Positions 1 through 9,300 of a stretch of DNA of 64,000 nucleotides are shown here, in pieces. The first letter of the stretch is position 1; each line of letters begins with the position of its first letter. Origin of the DNA: an uncultured Lachnospiraceae bacterium. GTDB taxonomy: Bacteria; Bacillota; Clostridia; Lachnospirales; Lachnospiraceae. The stretch lies in contig CAJUHR010000005.1 in assembly GCA_910586255.1 (NCBI GenBank), positions 62,001 through 126,000 on the forward strand. The letters are read 5' to 3'. The notes below the pieces were generated by a model. The model searched no databases, was not told the origin of the DNA, and worked only from the letters and a program-made list of their open reading frames with translations. Made by a program: the position numbers and the translations under genes.

Positions 1-16
1 GTAATTCCAGAAGCAT
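1..16 (-). CDS. recN: recN, first codons only (partial)
   Basis: Only the first five codons (MLLEL) are inside the window, reading off the left edge. A strong ribosome binding site (AAAAAGGAGGAAAT on the minus strand) stands directly before the ATG. RecN proteins typically begin MLLELHVKN, and recN follows argR in many Clostridia, so the call rests on the start sequence and gene order. RecN is an SMC-like ATPase of double-strand-break repair. Confidence 0.6.
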
Positions 17-89
17 ATTTCCTCCTTTTTCCCTTATCGCTCAGCGCTAAAGCGCCGGTTCTTTCACTGCAGCCATTTTCCTTTATTCC

Positions 90-539
90 TTATTCCAGAA
101 CCAGCTTGCGGATCTTATCCATCACCAGGATTGTGTCATCCACGCTTCTCACTGCACACATAATCGTATCATCTCCAGCAATACACCCTACAATTTCATA
201 AAAATGAATGGCATCCAGAGCTGCCGCCACGGCCATGGCCATGCCCGAAACTGTTCGAATGACCAAAATGTTCTGTGCCATATCCATAGACAGATAGCCG
301 TCCCTCAAAATCCGTATGTATTTATCGCTAAAAGATCCCTGGCTCTGCATGACCACATAGCGCTGTCTGCCGTTCTCTCCGGAAACCTTTGTCAGTTTCA
401 GCTCACGAATATCTCGGGAAACAGTGGCCTGAGTCACCCGATAGCCTGCTTTCCTCAAAAGGTCCGCCAGCTCTTCCTGGGTTTCAATCTCATATTTTCC
501 AATCAGCTCCACAATCTTACTATGCCGTTCCAGCTTCAT
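90..539 (-). CDS. argR: Arginine repressor ArgR
   Basis: A 149-residue arginine-responsive transcription factor of normal family length. The N-terminal winged helix (residues about 1-70) contains the recognition signature TQATVSRDIRELKL. The C-terminal domain (about 80-149) has the GCIAGDDTIMCAVRS segment used for hexamer formation and arginine binding. The family represses arginine biosynthesis and can activate catabolism. It lies 30 nt behind nadK and just ahead of the inferred recN, the usual clostridial order. Here it is probably read through from the nusB-side operon. Confidence 0.96.
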   Translation of the reverse strand: MKLERHSKIVELIGKYEIETQEELADLLRKAGYRVTQATVSRDIRELKLTKVSGENGRQRYVVMQSQGSFSDKYIRILRDGYLSMDMAQNILVIRTVSGMAMAVAAALDAIHFYEIVGCIAGDDTIMCAVRSVDDTILVMDKIRKLVLE

Positions 540-569
540 TTCCCTGTCTCCTCTTATTCCTTTAGCCCG

Positions 570-1412
570 CTACACCCGCGCCAGCTTTTCACGGATATTT
601 TCCAAAAACGATACATTCTTCAATTGAATTAAGGTCGTATAGCTGCCGGACTCCCGAATCTCCAGAAGCTCGCCTGCATCCAGATCCATTACCTGATCCC
701 CGTCGAACACAGCCATCTGCTTCTGGCCCGCATTCTCCAGCACCCGAATTCCCACCTTGTCATGATGGGAAAGAATAATGCTCCGGGAGCTGACAGAATG
801 AGGACAGATAGGCGTCAGCACAATCATCTCCGCTCCCGGTGTCACAATGGGGCCACCGGCAGACAGATTGTATGCCGTGGAGCCGGTGGGCGTTGCCACA
901 ATCATCCCGTCCGCCGTATATTCACTGAGCAGCTCCCCGTTGACATACACCTGAAATTTCAGCACCTGCATCACATCCCTGCGGGCCAGCACAATATCAT
1001 TTAAGGCAATGCCGCTCTCCCGGCGTACCGTCCCCTCCAGCATCATCCGCCTTTCCAGGCGGAAATTGTCTGTCAGCAGGGCATCCAGCATAGGCGACAA
1101 GGCCTCTCCGTGGGCAATCTGAGTCAGATAACCGAGATTTCCCATATTAATTCCGATCATGGGAAGGGAAAGCTCCACCAGATCCCTGGCTGCCTGTATC
1201 AGGGTACCGTCACCGCCCAATGTGATCACACATTGAGTCCGGGAAGGAATCCGCCTTTTGTCCGTATAGCCGTAGGCCGCCCCCTCCCTCCGCTTTTCCT
1301 GGGCGCTTCCCTCGCAGGTTGCCCCCCGGGCGCAGAGATACCCCCGGATCTGTTCCGCCACCTGCACGGCGCCCTTTTTGGATGGATTTGCAACCAGATA
1401 AAAATGTTCCAT
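570..1412 (-). CDS. nadK: NAD kinase
   Basis: A 280-residue cytosolic kinase that phosphorylates NAD to NADP. The catalytic GGDGT motif is present (LGGDGTLIQAARDL), followed by GINMGNLGYLTQ, the NDIVLAR segment and the conserved ADGMIVATPTGSTAYNLSAGG nucleotide-binding region. It lies 37 nt after tlyA and 30 nt before argR on the same strand and is probably cotranscribed. The length and all main motifs fit the bacterial PpnK family, and nothing looks broken. Confidence 0.97.
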   Translation of the reverse strand: MEHFYLVANPSKKGAVQVAEQIRGYLCARGATCEGSAQEKRREGAAYGYTDKRRIPSRTQCVITLGGDGTLIQAARDLVELSLPMIGINMGNLGYLTQIAHGEALSPMLDALLTDNFRLERRMMLEGTVRRESGIALNDIVLARRDVMQVLKFQVYVNGELLSEYTADGMIVATPTGSTAYNLSAGGPIVTPGAEMIVLTPICPHSVSSRSIILSHHDKVGIRVLENAGQKQMAVFDGDQVMDLDAGELLEIRESGSYTTLIQLKNVSFLENIREKLARV

Positions 1413-1449
1413 AGATGTCTCCTGTCTCTGTCAATTTGTGCAAAAATGG

Positions 1450-2322
1450 TTACAAACTTTGGTGAGCTTCCTCCACAACCTGCCTTGGATCTACAAAAAG
1501 AATCCTGCCTGACTCTTTCTCCCTAGACTCTGCTGAAAATTCTTCTCTTTCCGCTGTCAGCTCCTCCTCACATTTTCTCCCTGAACGATTCTGCAAATGG
1601 ACCAGATACTCAATATTTCCCTCCGGCCCCTTGATCGGAGAGTATTCCAGCCCCCGAATCTCAAATCCCAGCTCCTGCGCGTGGCAAAGCACCGTGTCAA
1701 TCACTTCCAGATGGATGCTTTTCTCCCGCACGACTCCCTTTTTCCCCACCTTCTCCCTGCCTGCCTCAAACTGAGGCTTTATGAGAGCCACCACCTGCCC
1801 GTCCTCAGACAAAAGTGCCTTGACCGGTCCTAGAACCTTTGTCAGGGAAATAAATGACACATCAATGGAGGAAAAACGGATTCTGTCCGGAATATCATCC
1901 GGAGTCACATACCGGATATTCGTCCGCTCCATGCAGACTACCCGCTCGTCATTGCGCAGCTTCCAATCCAGCTGCCCGTGGCCCACATCCACCGCATAGA
2001 CCTTTCTTGCCCCGTTTTGGAGCATACAGTCTGTAAATCCGCCGGTGGAGGATCCCACATCCATACAAACCTTTCCCTCCAGGGAAATCGGAAAGCACTT
2101 CATGGCCTTTTCCAGCTTAAGTCCGCCCCGGCTCACGTATTTTAGAGTTGCCCCGCGAACCTCCACGGCCGCCGATGAAGGAAAGGAAGCCCCCGGCTTG
2201 TCCTCCTTCTGTCCGTCCACATAGACAATTCCGGACATGATAACAGCCTTCGCCTTCTCTCTGGAAGGGGCAAGCCCCCGATTCACCAAAAGGATATCCA
2301 GACGTTCCTTTGACTCTTTCAT
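1450..2322 (-). CDS. tlyA: TlyA family rRNA methyltransferase / hemolysin A
   Basis: A 290-residue protein with an N-terminal S4 RNA-binding domain (first about 60 residues, RLDILLVNRGLAPSREKAK) and a Rossmann methyltransferase domain (SSTGGFTDCMLQNGA, VDVGHGQLDWKLRND, KPQFEAGREKVGKKG). The family 2'-O-methylates 16S/23S rRNA; the hemolysin name is historical. The ATG at 2322 overlaps the dxs stop as ATGA and is preceded by GGGGGA. An upstream in-frame ATG at 2352 would put ten residues inside dxs and was not chosen. Confidence 0.95.
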   Translation of the reverse strand: MKESKERLDILLVNRGLAPSREKAKAVIMSGIVYVDGQKEDKPGASFPSSAAVEVRGATLKYVSRGGLKLEKAMKCFPISLEGKVCMDVGSSTGGFTDCMLQNGARKVYAVDVGHGQLDWKLRNDERVVCMERTNIRYVTPDDIPDRIRFSSIDVSFISLTKVLGPVKALLSEDGQVVALIKPQFEAGREKVGKKGVVREKSIHLEVIDTVLCHAQELGFEIRGLEYSPIKGPEGNIEYLVHLQNRSGRKCEEELTAEREEFSAESREKESGRILFVDPRQVVEEAHQSL

Positions 2323-4256
2323 AGTGATTTTCCCCCATAGCACTCCGGACATGTCTCGATGCTTATTGTGCTGACTGTACGAAAACTCAGTCCTTCCGGA
2401 TAAAACTCTCTCATGGCTTTGATGACCGAATCACTGTCGATCCCCAGGCTCTCCCGCAGAAGAGACACATTTCCATGCTCCACATAGGTGTCCGGAAGGG
2501 CAATGTTGAGCACCTTCACCCGAGGCTCCCACTGATGGATAAGGGCAGTCACCTGAAGGCCAAAGCCTCCCTGAAGCACATTTTCTTCCAGGGTCACAAT
2601 CAGCCTGTGGGCGCGGGCCAGCTCTCTTACCAGCTCCTTGTCCACCGGCTTGACAAAACGGCCATTGGCCAGGGTACAGTCCACGCCCTCCTCCTTAAGC
2701 TTGTCTCTCACATGCTCGGCAGTGCTGACCATGCTGCCCACTGCCAAAAGAGCAATCTCCTGTCCCTTATAAAGAATCTCTCCCTTTCCGTACTCTATGG
2801 GAGAATCAAACTCCTTCAGTCCCCGGTAAGCTTGCCCCCGGGGATACCGGATAGCTATAGGCCCCTCAAACTGAGTGACGGCAAATTCCAACTGCCGGCG
2901 CAGCTCCCACAGATTCTTGGGAGCCATCACACTCATATTGGGAATGGATGTAAGGTAGGACAGATCGAAAATTCCCTGATGGGTCTCCCCATCGCTGCCC
3001 ACCAGCCCTGCCCGGTCCAGGGCAAACACCACCGGAAGATTCTGGATACATACATCGTGAAGAATCTGGTCAAAGCCTCTCTGTAAAAAGGAGGAATACA
3101 CAGCCACCACCGGCTTTAATCCGGCCGCAGCCATGCCGGCGGCAGAGGTCACTGCATGCTGCTCCGCAATGCCCACATCAAAAAAACGTTCCGGAAACTG
3201 CCTGGCAAAGGCCTTCAGCCCGGTTCCGTCCGGCATGGCGGCCGTAATCGCCACCACCCGGGGCTCCTTCTCTGCCAGCTGGCACAGCTTCCTGGAAAAC
3301 ACATCTGTATACCCCGGATAAATCTTCTTTTTAAGGCTCTTGCCCGTTGCCGGATCAAAGGGATCCACCCCGTGAAAACGGGCCGGATTCCGCTCCGCCG
3401 GCCCGTATCCCCTTCCCTTTTTTGTGTTCACATGAACCAGCACCGCATGGTCCATCTTGCGGGCTTTTGTAAAAACCTTCACCATCTCCCGAACATTATG
3501 GCCGTCCACAGGACCCAGATAGGTGATTCCCATATTTTCAAACAGCATTCCCGGAATAACCAGCTGCTTTATACTGTTCTTGGTTCGGCTGATCTTGTCC
3601 ACCAGCCCATCGCCGATCACCGGGATCTTAATGAGCGCGGCCTCCACGTCCTTCTTCAGCCGGTTGTAGCCCTCTCCGGAACGAATCCCGTTGAGATATT
3701 TGGACATGCCCCCCACATTCTCCGAGATGGACATGTTATTGTCATTTAAAACAATGATAAAGTTCCTCTTCATCCGCGCCGCGTTGTTTAAGGCCTCATA
3801 GGCCATTCCTCCGGTCAGAGCCCCGTCACCGATCACCGACACCACCGCATAATCCTCCCCCAGAAGATCCCGGCCCTGAGCCATTCCCAGCCCGGCAGAA
3901 ACCGATGTTGAACTGTGGCCCGTGTCAAAGGCATCGTAAGGGCTCTCCTTCCGTTTGGGGAATCCGCTTAGGCCTCCGTATTGGCGCAGCTCATCAAACA
4001 TTTCCCGCCGCCCGCTTAAGATCTTGTGGGTGTAGGACTGATGGCCCACGTCCCAGATCACCTTATCTCTTGGCAGATCAAAGGCCAAATATAAGGCGAT
4101 GGTCAGCTCCACCACCCCCAGATTGGAGGCTAAGTGTCCTCCGGTCACACTGATCTTATCAATCAGAAAATGACGGATCTCCTCCGCTAGCTCCTTTAAT
4201 TCCTCCGTATTGAAATTCCTGATATCCTGCGGCTCTTTTATCTGTTCCAGCAGCAT
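2319..4256 (-). CDS. dxs: 1-deoxy-D-xylulose-5-phosphate synthase
   Basis: A thiamine-diphosphate enzyme of about 645 residues. It condenses pyruvate and glyceraldehyde 3-phosphate in the first step of the non-mevalonate isoprenoid pathway. The ThDP motif starts at VIGDGALTGGMAYEALN and ends at the NDNNMSIS asparagine. DRAGLVGSDGETHQG lies in the pyrimidine domain. The third codon (ATG at 4256) sits 8 nt after AAAGGGG and is preferred to the ATG at 4262. It lies between ispA and tlyA, the usual clostridial order, so two isoprenoid genes are adjacent. Confidence 0.97.
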   Translation of the reverse strand: MLLEQIKEPQDIRNFNTEELKELAEEIRHFLIDKISVTGGHLASNLGVVELTIALYLAFDLPRDKVIWDVGHQSYTHKILSGRREMFDELRQYGGLSGFPKRKESPYDAFDTGHSSTSVSAGLGMAQGRDLLGEDYAVVSVIGDGALTGGMAYEALNNAARMKRNFIIVLNDNNMSISENVGGMSKYLNGIRSGEGYNRLKKDVEAALIKIPVIGDGLVDKISRTKNSIKQLVIPGMLFENMGITYLGPVDGHNVREMVKVFTKARKMDHAVLVHVNTKKGRGYGPAERNPARFHGVDPFDPATGKSLKKKIYPGYTDVFSRKLCQLAEKEPRVVAITAAMPDGTGLKAFARQFPERFFDVGIAEQHAVTSAAGMAAAGLKPVVAVYSSFLQRGFDQILHDVCIQNLPVVFALDRAGLVGSDGETHQGIFDLSYLTSIPNMSVMAPKNLWELRRQLEFAVTQFEGPIAIRYPRGQAYRGLKEFDSPIEYGKGEILYKGQEIALLAVGSMVSTAEHVRDKLKEEGVDCTLANGRFVKPVDKELVRELARAHRLIVTLEENVLQGGFGLQVTALIHQWEPRVKVLNIALPDTYVEHGNVSLLRESLGIDSDSVIKAMREFYPEGLSFRTVSTISIETCPECYGGKSL

Positions 4257-4269
4257 TCCCATCGCCCCT

Positions 4270-5205
4270 TTATTTTTCTCTTGTAATCAAAAGCCTGATA
4301 AGTCCTTCCAAAAACGGATTCTCACCGGGAAGACTGTGAAGTATCCCGATGGCTCTGGCAGAAATCTCCGCCACATCCTTTCTGGCCTTTTCAAGTCCCT
4401 CCAGGGTCACATAGGTGGTTTTCTGATTCTTTTCGTCACTGTACACCGGCTTGCCTAACTGCTCTGTGGTGGCCGTCACATCCAAAATATCGTCCTGAAT
4501 CTGAAAGGCCAGGCCAATAAGGGAAGCCATCTCCTCCACTTTTTTCAGCTGCTCCTCATCTGCTCCTCCCAACAATGCTCCGATCATCATGGAGGCCTCC
4601 AGAAGGGCTCCTGTTTTTAGACGGTAAATAAAGTCCAGTTTCTCCCTGGGAATGGGCTGATTTGTCAGCTGCACATCCACCACCTGACCTCCAATCATGC
4701 CGTAAATGCCGGTTTTCGCTGCCAGGATCCCGATTGCCCTGGCTACCGCCCCTCCGTTCTGTGTAAAGGCGCACGCCTTCACAGCCGTCTCCACCCCGTA
4801 GATGAGCAGGGCGTCTCCCGCCAGAACTGCCATATCATAGCCAAACTTCACCCACGCTGTAGGTACTCCCCGGCGCAGCTCATCATTGTCCATACAAGGC
4901 AGATCATCATGAATCAGGGAGGAAGTGTGGATCATTTCAATGGCAGCCATAAATGGCTCGATCTCCTGTCCCCTGCCGCCAAACAGCCGGTAGGTCTCCT
5001 CCATAAGCATCGGCCGCAGCCGCTTGCCCCCCGCCCGCACACTGTAATTCATAGCCTCGAAAATTGTTTTCTGGTGTCCCGTCTCCTCGGGAAGATACCG
5101 TTCCACCACTGCCTCCACCTCTTTGGTTCTCTGGTCAAGGCTTCTTTTTATTTCTTCTGGCAAAGACGCCTCCTGGCCATAATCCGTTCTCTCAGCCTTC
5201 TCCAT
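4270..5205 (-). CDS. ispA: Polyprenyl (farnesyl/geranyl) diphosphate synthase
   Basis: A trans-prenyltransferase of 311 residues that extends allylic diphosphates with isopentenyl diphosphate. It has GGKRLRPML, the first aspartate-rich motif in IHDDLPCMDNDELRRG, and the second in QIQDDILDV. The ATG at 5205 follows GGCGAAGGAGAAG and overlaps the end of xseB by 14 nt. A more upstream in-frame start would overlap xseB by 65 nt. Product chain length cannot be settled by eye; the IspA-type position between xseB and dxs favours farnesyl diphosphate. Confidence 0.95.
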   Translation of the reverse strand: MEKAERTDYGQEASLPEEIKRSLDQRTKEVEAVVERYLPEETGHQKTIFEAMNYSVRAGGKRLRPMLMEETYRLFGGRGQEIEPFMAAIEMIHTSSLIHDDLPCMDNDELRRGVPTAWVKFGYDMAVLAGDALLIYGVETAVKACAFTQNGGAVARAIGILAAKTGIYGMIGGQVVDVQLTNQPIPREKLDFIYRLKTGALLEASMMIGALLGGADEEQLKKVEEMASLIGLAFQIQDDILDVTATTEQLGKPVYSDEKNQKTTYVTLEGLEKARKDVAEISARAIGILHSLPGENPFLEGLIRLLITREK

Positions 5206-5395
5206 CTTCTCCTTCGCCTCCCTGCAGCACAATAATCTGCTTTTCCACCTTGTCAATCTTTTCCCCGCAGGCCCGGACCAGCTTCATCCCTGCCTCATAG
5301 TAAGCAAAGGAGTCCTCCAGAGAGGTATCCGGATTCTCCAGCTTCTCCATAAGCTCTTCCAGCTCTTCAAATGTCTGTTCAATCGATTTTTCCAT
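5192..5395 (-). CDS. xseB: Exodeoxyribonuclease VII small subunit
   Basis: A short helical protein of 67 residues (SIEQTFEELEELMEKLENPDTSLEDS...YYEAGMKL), typical of XseB, which binds XseA to form the nuclease that degrades single-stranded DNA. The ATG at 5395 is about 9 nt after GGGAGAGGA and overlaps the 3' end of xseA by 17 nt; a TTG three codons earlier is also in frame. The C-terminus overlaps the ispA start, so translation of xseA, xseB and ispA is probably coupled. Confidence 0.94.
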   Translation of the reverse strand: MEKSIEQTFEELEELMEKLENPDTSLEDSFAYYEAGMKLVRACGEKIDKVEKQIIVLQGGEGEDGEG

Positions 5396-6602
5396 ATTCG
5401 TCAATCCTCTCCCGCTCTGTCACCCGGGCTGTCAGTCTGCCGTCCGCCATCCGCACTGTCATCAAATCTCCCACATTTACCTGCTCCACACGGTCCACAC
5501 GCTTTCCGTCCGGGCCGGTGACAAAGCCAAAGCCATTGCTGATTCGCTCAAGAGGCGACAGGCCATGGAGACGTCCGCTATCCAGTGCCAGCCTGTGCCT
5601 GGCCTCCTTAAGCCTCTGCTCCACAATCCGCTCCATCCTCTCCTGCATGTCCGCCAGCTGCTGCCTTTTCTCGTTAATCTTTTTTCCCGGATCCCGAAGC
5701 TTAAGCCGAAATCTGTATTGCTGAATCAGAGACCGCTGCCTTTCCGCCTTTCTCTCCATGGCCCGCACAATAACTTTTTTGTACGTCAGTCTCTGATCCT
5801 CAAATCTTTTGTAATCAAACACGGCCAGCTCCGCAGCCGCTGACGGGGTAGGAGCCCGCAGATCCGCCACATAATCTGCAATGGTGACATCTGTCTCATG
5901 GCCCACTGCCGATATAACCGGCGTATGGCACTCAAAGATGGCCCGTGCCACCGTCTCCTCATTAAAAGCCCACAGATCCTCGATGGAGCCGCCTCCCCGT
6001 CCCACGATTATCACATCCAGGCCCATGGCATCCAGCCTCCGAAGCCCGGCTGCAATGCTCTCAGAAGCAGCCTCTCCCTGAACAAGGGCCGGACAAAGAA
6101 TCAGCTGCACATAGGGATTGCGCCGGGCGGAAATGTTCATAATATCACGAATGGCAGCCCCCGTAGGCGCTGTCACGATTCCCACCCGGGTCGCGTATTT
6201 GGGGATTGGCTGCTTGTACTCCGAAGCAAACATTCCCATCTCCTCCAGCTCGTCCTTCAGCCGCAAAAAACGCTCAAACAGTCCCCCCAGCCCGTCCAGC
6301 TCAACCTTTTTGGCATACAGCTGATACTTTCCGTCCCGCTCATATACATCCACCGCGCCGGTGACCACCACCTGCTGCCCTTCCTCCATCTGAAATCGCA
6401 GACCGGTCCTTCTCTGGCCGGAAAACATCACCGCCGACAGGGTTCCCCCCTTATCCTTGAGGGTGAAATATATATGTCCGGAGGTATGATATTTGCAGTT
6501 GGAAATCTCCCCCCTCACCGAAATCCGGCTGAGGGCAAAATCCTGAGCAAACATATTTTTAATATAAGAATTTACCTGTGTAACCGAATAAATACTTGCC
6601 AT
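5379..6602 (-). CDS. xseA: Exodeoxyribonuclease VII large subunit
   Basis: A 407-residue catalytic subunit. The N-terminal OB-fold (about residues 1-100, SVTQVNSYIKNMFAQDF ... VRGEISNCKYHTSGHIYF) binds single-stranded DNA. The central domain has the family signature VGRGGGSIEDLWAFNEE. A helical region follows (about 260-350) and contacts XseB. The start codon lies one base after the nusB stop and xseB overlaps its end, so this is a tightly packed operon. Confidence 0.96.
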   Translation of the reverse strand: MASIYSVTQVNSYIKNMFAQDFALSRISVRGEISNCKYHTSGHIYFTLKDKGGTLSAVMFSGQRRTGLRFQMEEGQQVVVTGAVDVYERDGKYQLYAKKVELDGLGGLFERFLRLKDELEEMGMFASEYKQPIPKYATRVGIVTAPTGAAIRDIMNISARRNPYVQLILCPALVQGEAASESIAAGLRRLDAMGLDVIIVGRGGGSIEDLWAFNEETVARAIFECHTPVISAVGHETDVTIADYVADLRAPTPSAAAELAVFDYKRFEDQRLTYKKVIVRAMERKAERQRSLIQQYRFRLKLRDPGKKINEKRQQLADMQERMERIVEQRLKEARHRLALDSGRLHGLSPLERISNGFGFVTGPDGKRVDRVEQVNVGDLMTVRMADGRLTARVTERERIDEYGKID

Positions 6603-6603
6603 A

Positions 6604-7056
6604 TTATTCCGCTGTCACCAGCTTTGCCAAAATCCCATTGATAAAAGCCGGGGAATCCTTTCCGCCATACTTTTTTGCCAGATCCACCGCCTCATTAATG
6701 GCCACCTTCTCCGGCACCTGGTTGTCATAGAGCATCTCATATAGGGCCTGGCGCAAAATCGCCAGCTCCACCTTTCCCATCCGCCGGGTTTTCCAACCCT
6801 GGGCCACCTCATTAAGCTTCTTATCCAGCTCCGGGATACGGGCTGCCATATCCTCCACCCGCTCTGTCAGAAATGCCCTGTCCGTCTCCTTCATGTCTAC
6901 CTTATGAATGATCTGCTGTTCTCCGTTTTCCGTGATATCGTCCTCCTCCGGGGATTCAAAATATCTTTCTGTCTGCCCGGCAGTCTCCTCTGCCGGATAA
7001 AAACCCACTCCAAACAGCATTTTAAAGCAATGTTCCCGCATTTCTCTTCTGGTCAT
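6604..7056 (-). CDS. nusB: Transcription antitermination factor NusB
   Basis: A 150-residue helical RNA-binding protein. It begins TRREMREHCFKMLFGVGFYPAE and ends with the conserved KVAINEAVDLAKKYGGKDSPAFINGILAKL. NusB pairs with NusE (S10) on boxA RNA in rRNA antitermination. The start is 8 nt after GGGAGGG. It is the first gene of the nusB-to-recN unit seen here. The 55 nt before it hold a -10-like TATGAT, but I could not pair this with a convincing -35. Confidence 0.95.
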   Translation of the reverse strand: MTRREMREHCFKMLFGVGFYPAEETAGQTERYFESPEEDDITENGEQQIIHKVDMKETDRAFLTERVEDMAARIPELDKKLNEVAQGWKTRRMGKVELAILRQALYEMLYDNQVPEKVAINEAVDLAKKYGGKDSPAFINGILAKLVTAE

Positions 7057-7111
7057 GGCACTTTCCCTCCCGGTCCCAACGTTCTATCATACTCTGGGAG
7101 TATATCATATT

Positions 7112-9220
7112 TTATAAGGAATCACAATACCCGGCGGGCGCACGGCATACCTCTACCCGGTTGTCGTTTAAGGTGGTGGCCTCCGCCATATCAGACAGAC
7201 GGGCGTGGTGCAATGCATTGACGTGCAGACTCCTGCCGCCCGCCGTCTGCCGGAAAACTCCCGGCACAGCCGCCACTCCTCTCGCTACCCGGTCGGTTAT
7301 CCGGGCCTTAAATCTCACCCGGGCAAGATCATTAAATACCTCCACCAAATCTCCGTCCCGAATCCCTCTCTCGGCCCCATCGTCAGGATGAAGAAGGACC
7401 TGCGCCGCACCCCTTCTCCCGGTCAGATCCTCCCGGTCTAAGAAGGTGGAATTTAAGGTGTAAAGACTTGGCACAGATATCAGGGATAAAGGCTCCGGGC
7501 CTCCGTGATTTTCCATATAGCAGGGCATCGGGTCTGCCAGGCTCTCATTGACGATCTGAATTTTCCCGCTTTTTGTCAGGAATTTTTTGTGGTCCGCAAA
7601 AGGTGTGGAGATAACGCCTCCCTCTTTAAGCACCTGCCAATCCTCTTGGGAAATATCCGAGAGACCACTGGCCGGATGAGCCAGCAAATCCTTAAGCACA
7701 TCCTCCTCCGTCCGGTCAAAATACTCGTCCTCATATCCCATGGCTTCTGCCAGAATACGGAAGGTATCCCAGTTGCTTTTGCATTGTCCTGCCGGCTTTA
7801 CCACCCGATATGCGGTGCCGAAGGTACAGTAGCCGTAAGCCTTGTAGCAGTCGGTCTGTTCCACGGAAAATGCAGCCGGCAGAATAATATCCCCATATCG
7901 GGCCGTATCGGTCATAAAACGCTCATGAACCACCGTAAAAAGATCCGGCCGGGACAGGCCCTTAAGGACAGCGGACTGATCGCTGACCGTCAAAGCCGGA
8001 TTGGAGCCATACACATACAGGGCACGGATCCGATTTCCCTTCTCCTCACAGCACAGGGCCTGTCCCAGCTGATTGATGTTGACGGGTTCCCGCTCCCCCT
8101 TTTCGCCCTCATTCTCCGGAAAGCCTTTCTCGGCGAGCGCCAGCTTTTGTCTCCGCTCCTCCATCCGGGCCTTCGTTCGGAAATCCGGCCTGGTCACCCG
8201 GGCCTCGTCCACGTAAGGACCGGCCCCCGGATTACTTCCGCAAAAGCCTCCTCCCGGCTTGTTCCAGGCGCCGGTAAATGCAGACAGGATAACCACCAGA
8301 CGCACATTCATACCTCCGTTTCCCTGCCGGGACGGACCGCTTCCCATAAGGATGGCCGGGGCATCCGCCGCGCCGTACTCCCTTGCCAGCGCTCTTATAA
8401 TCTCTGCCGGAACACCGGTGATCTCCCTTGCCCACTCAGGCGTGTATGTACCAAGCGTCTCTTTAAAATCCCCGTAGCCTGCCGCATGCTTTTCCAGATA
8501 CTCCTCATCCGCCAGCCCTTCCTCCGCCAGCACATGCATCATGGCCAGAGCCAGAGCCCCGTCTGTCCCCGGCTTCAAAAGAACCACCTGATCACAATAG
8601 TCAGCCATGTCCAACGCGCAAGACTCCACCAGCACCACCCGCTTTCCCTCTCTGCGGACCCTGGAAAGAACCGGCATGGTATGAATCCGGGTAGCCTTTA
8701 CATTACTCCCCCATATCAAAATAAAATCACTGTCCTTTAACTCCCTGGGATCCAGACAGCCTGTGTCCCCCATCACCGACTTATATGCCGCTCCCTTGGC
8801 AGAGGAACACAAGGTTTTTTCCAGCTGCCTGGCACCCATACGATTAAAAAAGGCATCGCCGCACCGTCTCTGAATCACACTCATCACTCCGGAAAAATAT
8901 ACAGGAAGTATGGCGTTCCCGCCGTCCTCCTTAAGGATCTCCCGAAATCTTCCGGCAATCTCTTTCGCTGCCTCCTCCCAGGTAATCGGCACAAATCTGC
9001 CCTCTCCCTTTTCCCCCACCCTTTTTAGAGGGGTAAGAATCCGGTCAGGAGAATTGACCGATTTTTCATAGCTTTGCATCTTCCGGCAGATCAGCCCTTT
9101 TGCCATGGGATGATCCTTATCCCCCCGCACCGCCAGAAGTCTCGTTCCGTCTGTCTCAGCCAACAGTCCGCAGGCTGCCGGGCAGTCATAGGGACATATG
9201 GTTTTCTGTGTGTATGCCAT
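7112..9220 (-). CDS. Molybdopterin-dependent oxidoreductase (YoaE-like)
   Basis: A 702-residue member of the DMSO-reductase superfamily. Cysteines in CPYDCPAACG and GLICRKM near the N-terminus would bind a [4Fe-4S] cluster. The family blocks ILIWGSNVKATRIH, LKPGTDGALALAM and the C-terminal MGD-binding HPDDGAERGIRDGDLVEV region follow. No Tat or Sec signal is visible, so it is probably cytoplasmic. No electron-transfer subunit, molybdenum transporter or cofactor gene is adjacent, so donor, acceptor and substrate are unknown. It most resembles orphan YoaE-type proteins. The Mo ligand may lie in the KTLCSSAKG segment, which I cannot resolve by eye. Confidence 0.85.
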   Translation of the reverse strand: MAYTQKTICPYDCPAACGLLAETDGTRLLAVRGDKDHPMAKGLICRKMQSYEKSVNSPDRILTPLKRVGEKGEGRFVPITWEEAAKEIAGRFREILKEDGGNAILPVYFSGVMSVIQRRCGDAFFNRMGARQLEKTLCSSAKGAAYKSVMGDTGCLDPRELKDSDFILIWGSNVKATRIHTMPVLSRVRREGKRVVLVESCALDMADYCDQVVLLKPGTDGALALAMMHVLAEEGLADEEYLEKHAAGYGDFKETLGTYTPEWAREITGVPAEIIRALAREYGAADAPAILMGSGPSRQGNGGMNVRLVVILSAFTGAWNKPGGGFCGSNPGAGPYVDEARVTRPDFRTKARMEERRQKLALAEKGFPENEGEKGEREPVNINQLGQALCCEEKGNRIRALYVYGSNPALTVSDQSAVLKGLSRPDLFTVVHERFMTDTARYGDIILPAAFSVEQTDCYKAYGYCTFGTAYRVVKPAGQCKSNWDTFRILAEAMGYEDEYFDRTEEDVLKDLLAHPASGLSDISQEDWQVLKEGGVISTPFADHKKFLTKSGKIQIVNESLADPMPCYMENHGGPEPLSLISVPSLYTLNSTFLDREDLTGRRGAAQVLLHPDDGAERGIRDGDLVEVFNDLARVRFKARITDRVARGVAAVPGVFRQTAGGRSLHVNALHHARLSDMAEATTLNDNRVEVCRAPAGYCDSL

Positions 9221-9300
9221 CTGTTTTCTCCTTTATCCAATACGGCCTTTTCTTACGTAACAGATAAGCCTTGAACCGTTACTTTCTTACAACAATTCCG

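Noticed and set aside
7505..8740. Long plus-strand open frame (411 codons) opposite the molybdoenzyme gene
   Set aside because: Composition is His/Pro/Arg-rich with no domain pattern; the minus strand carries a complete, motif-rich enzyme. It is a mirror of codon bias in a GC-richer gene.
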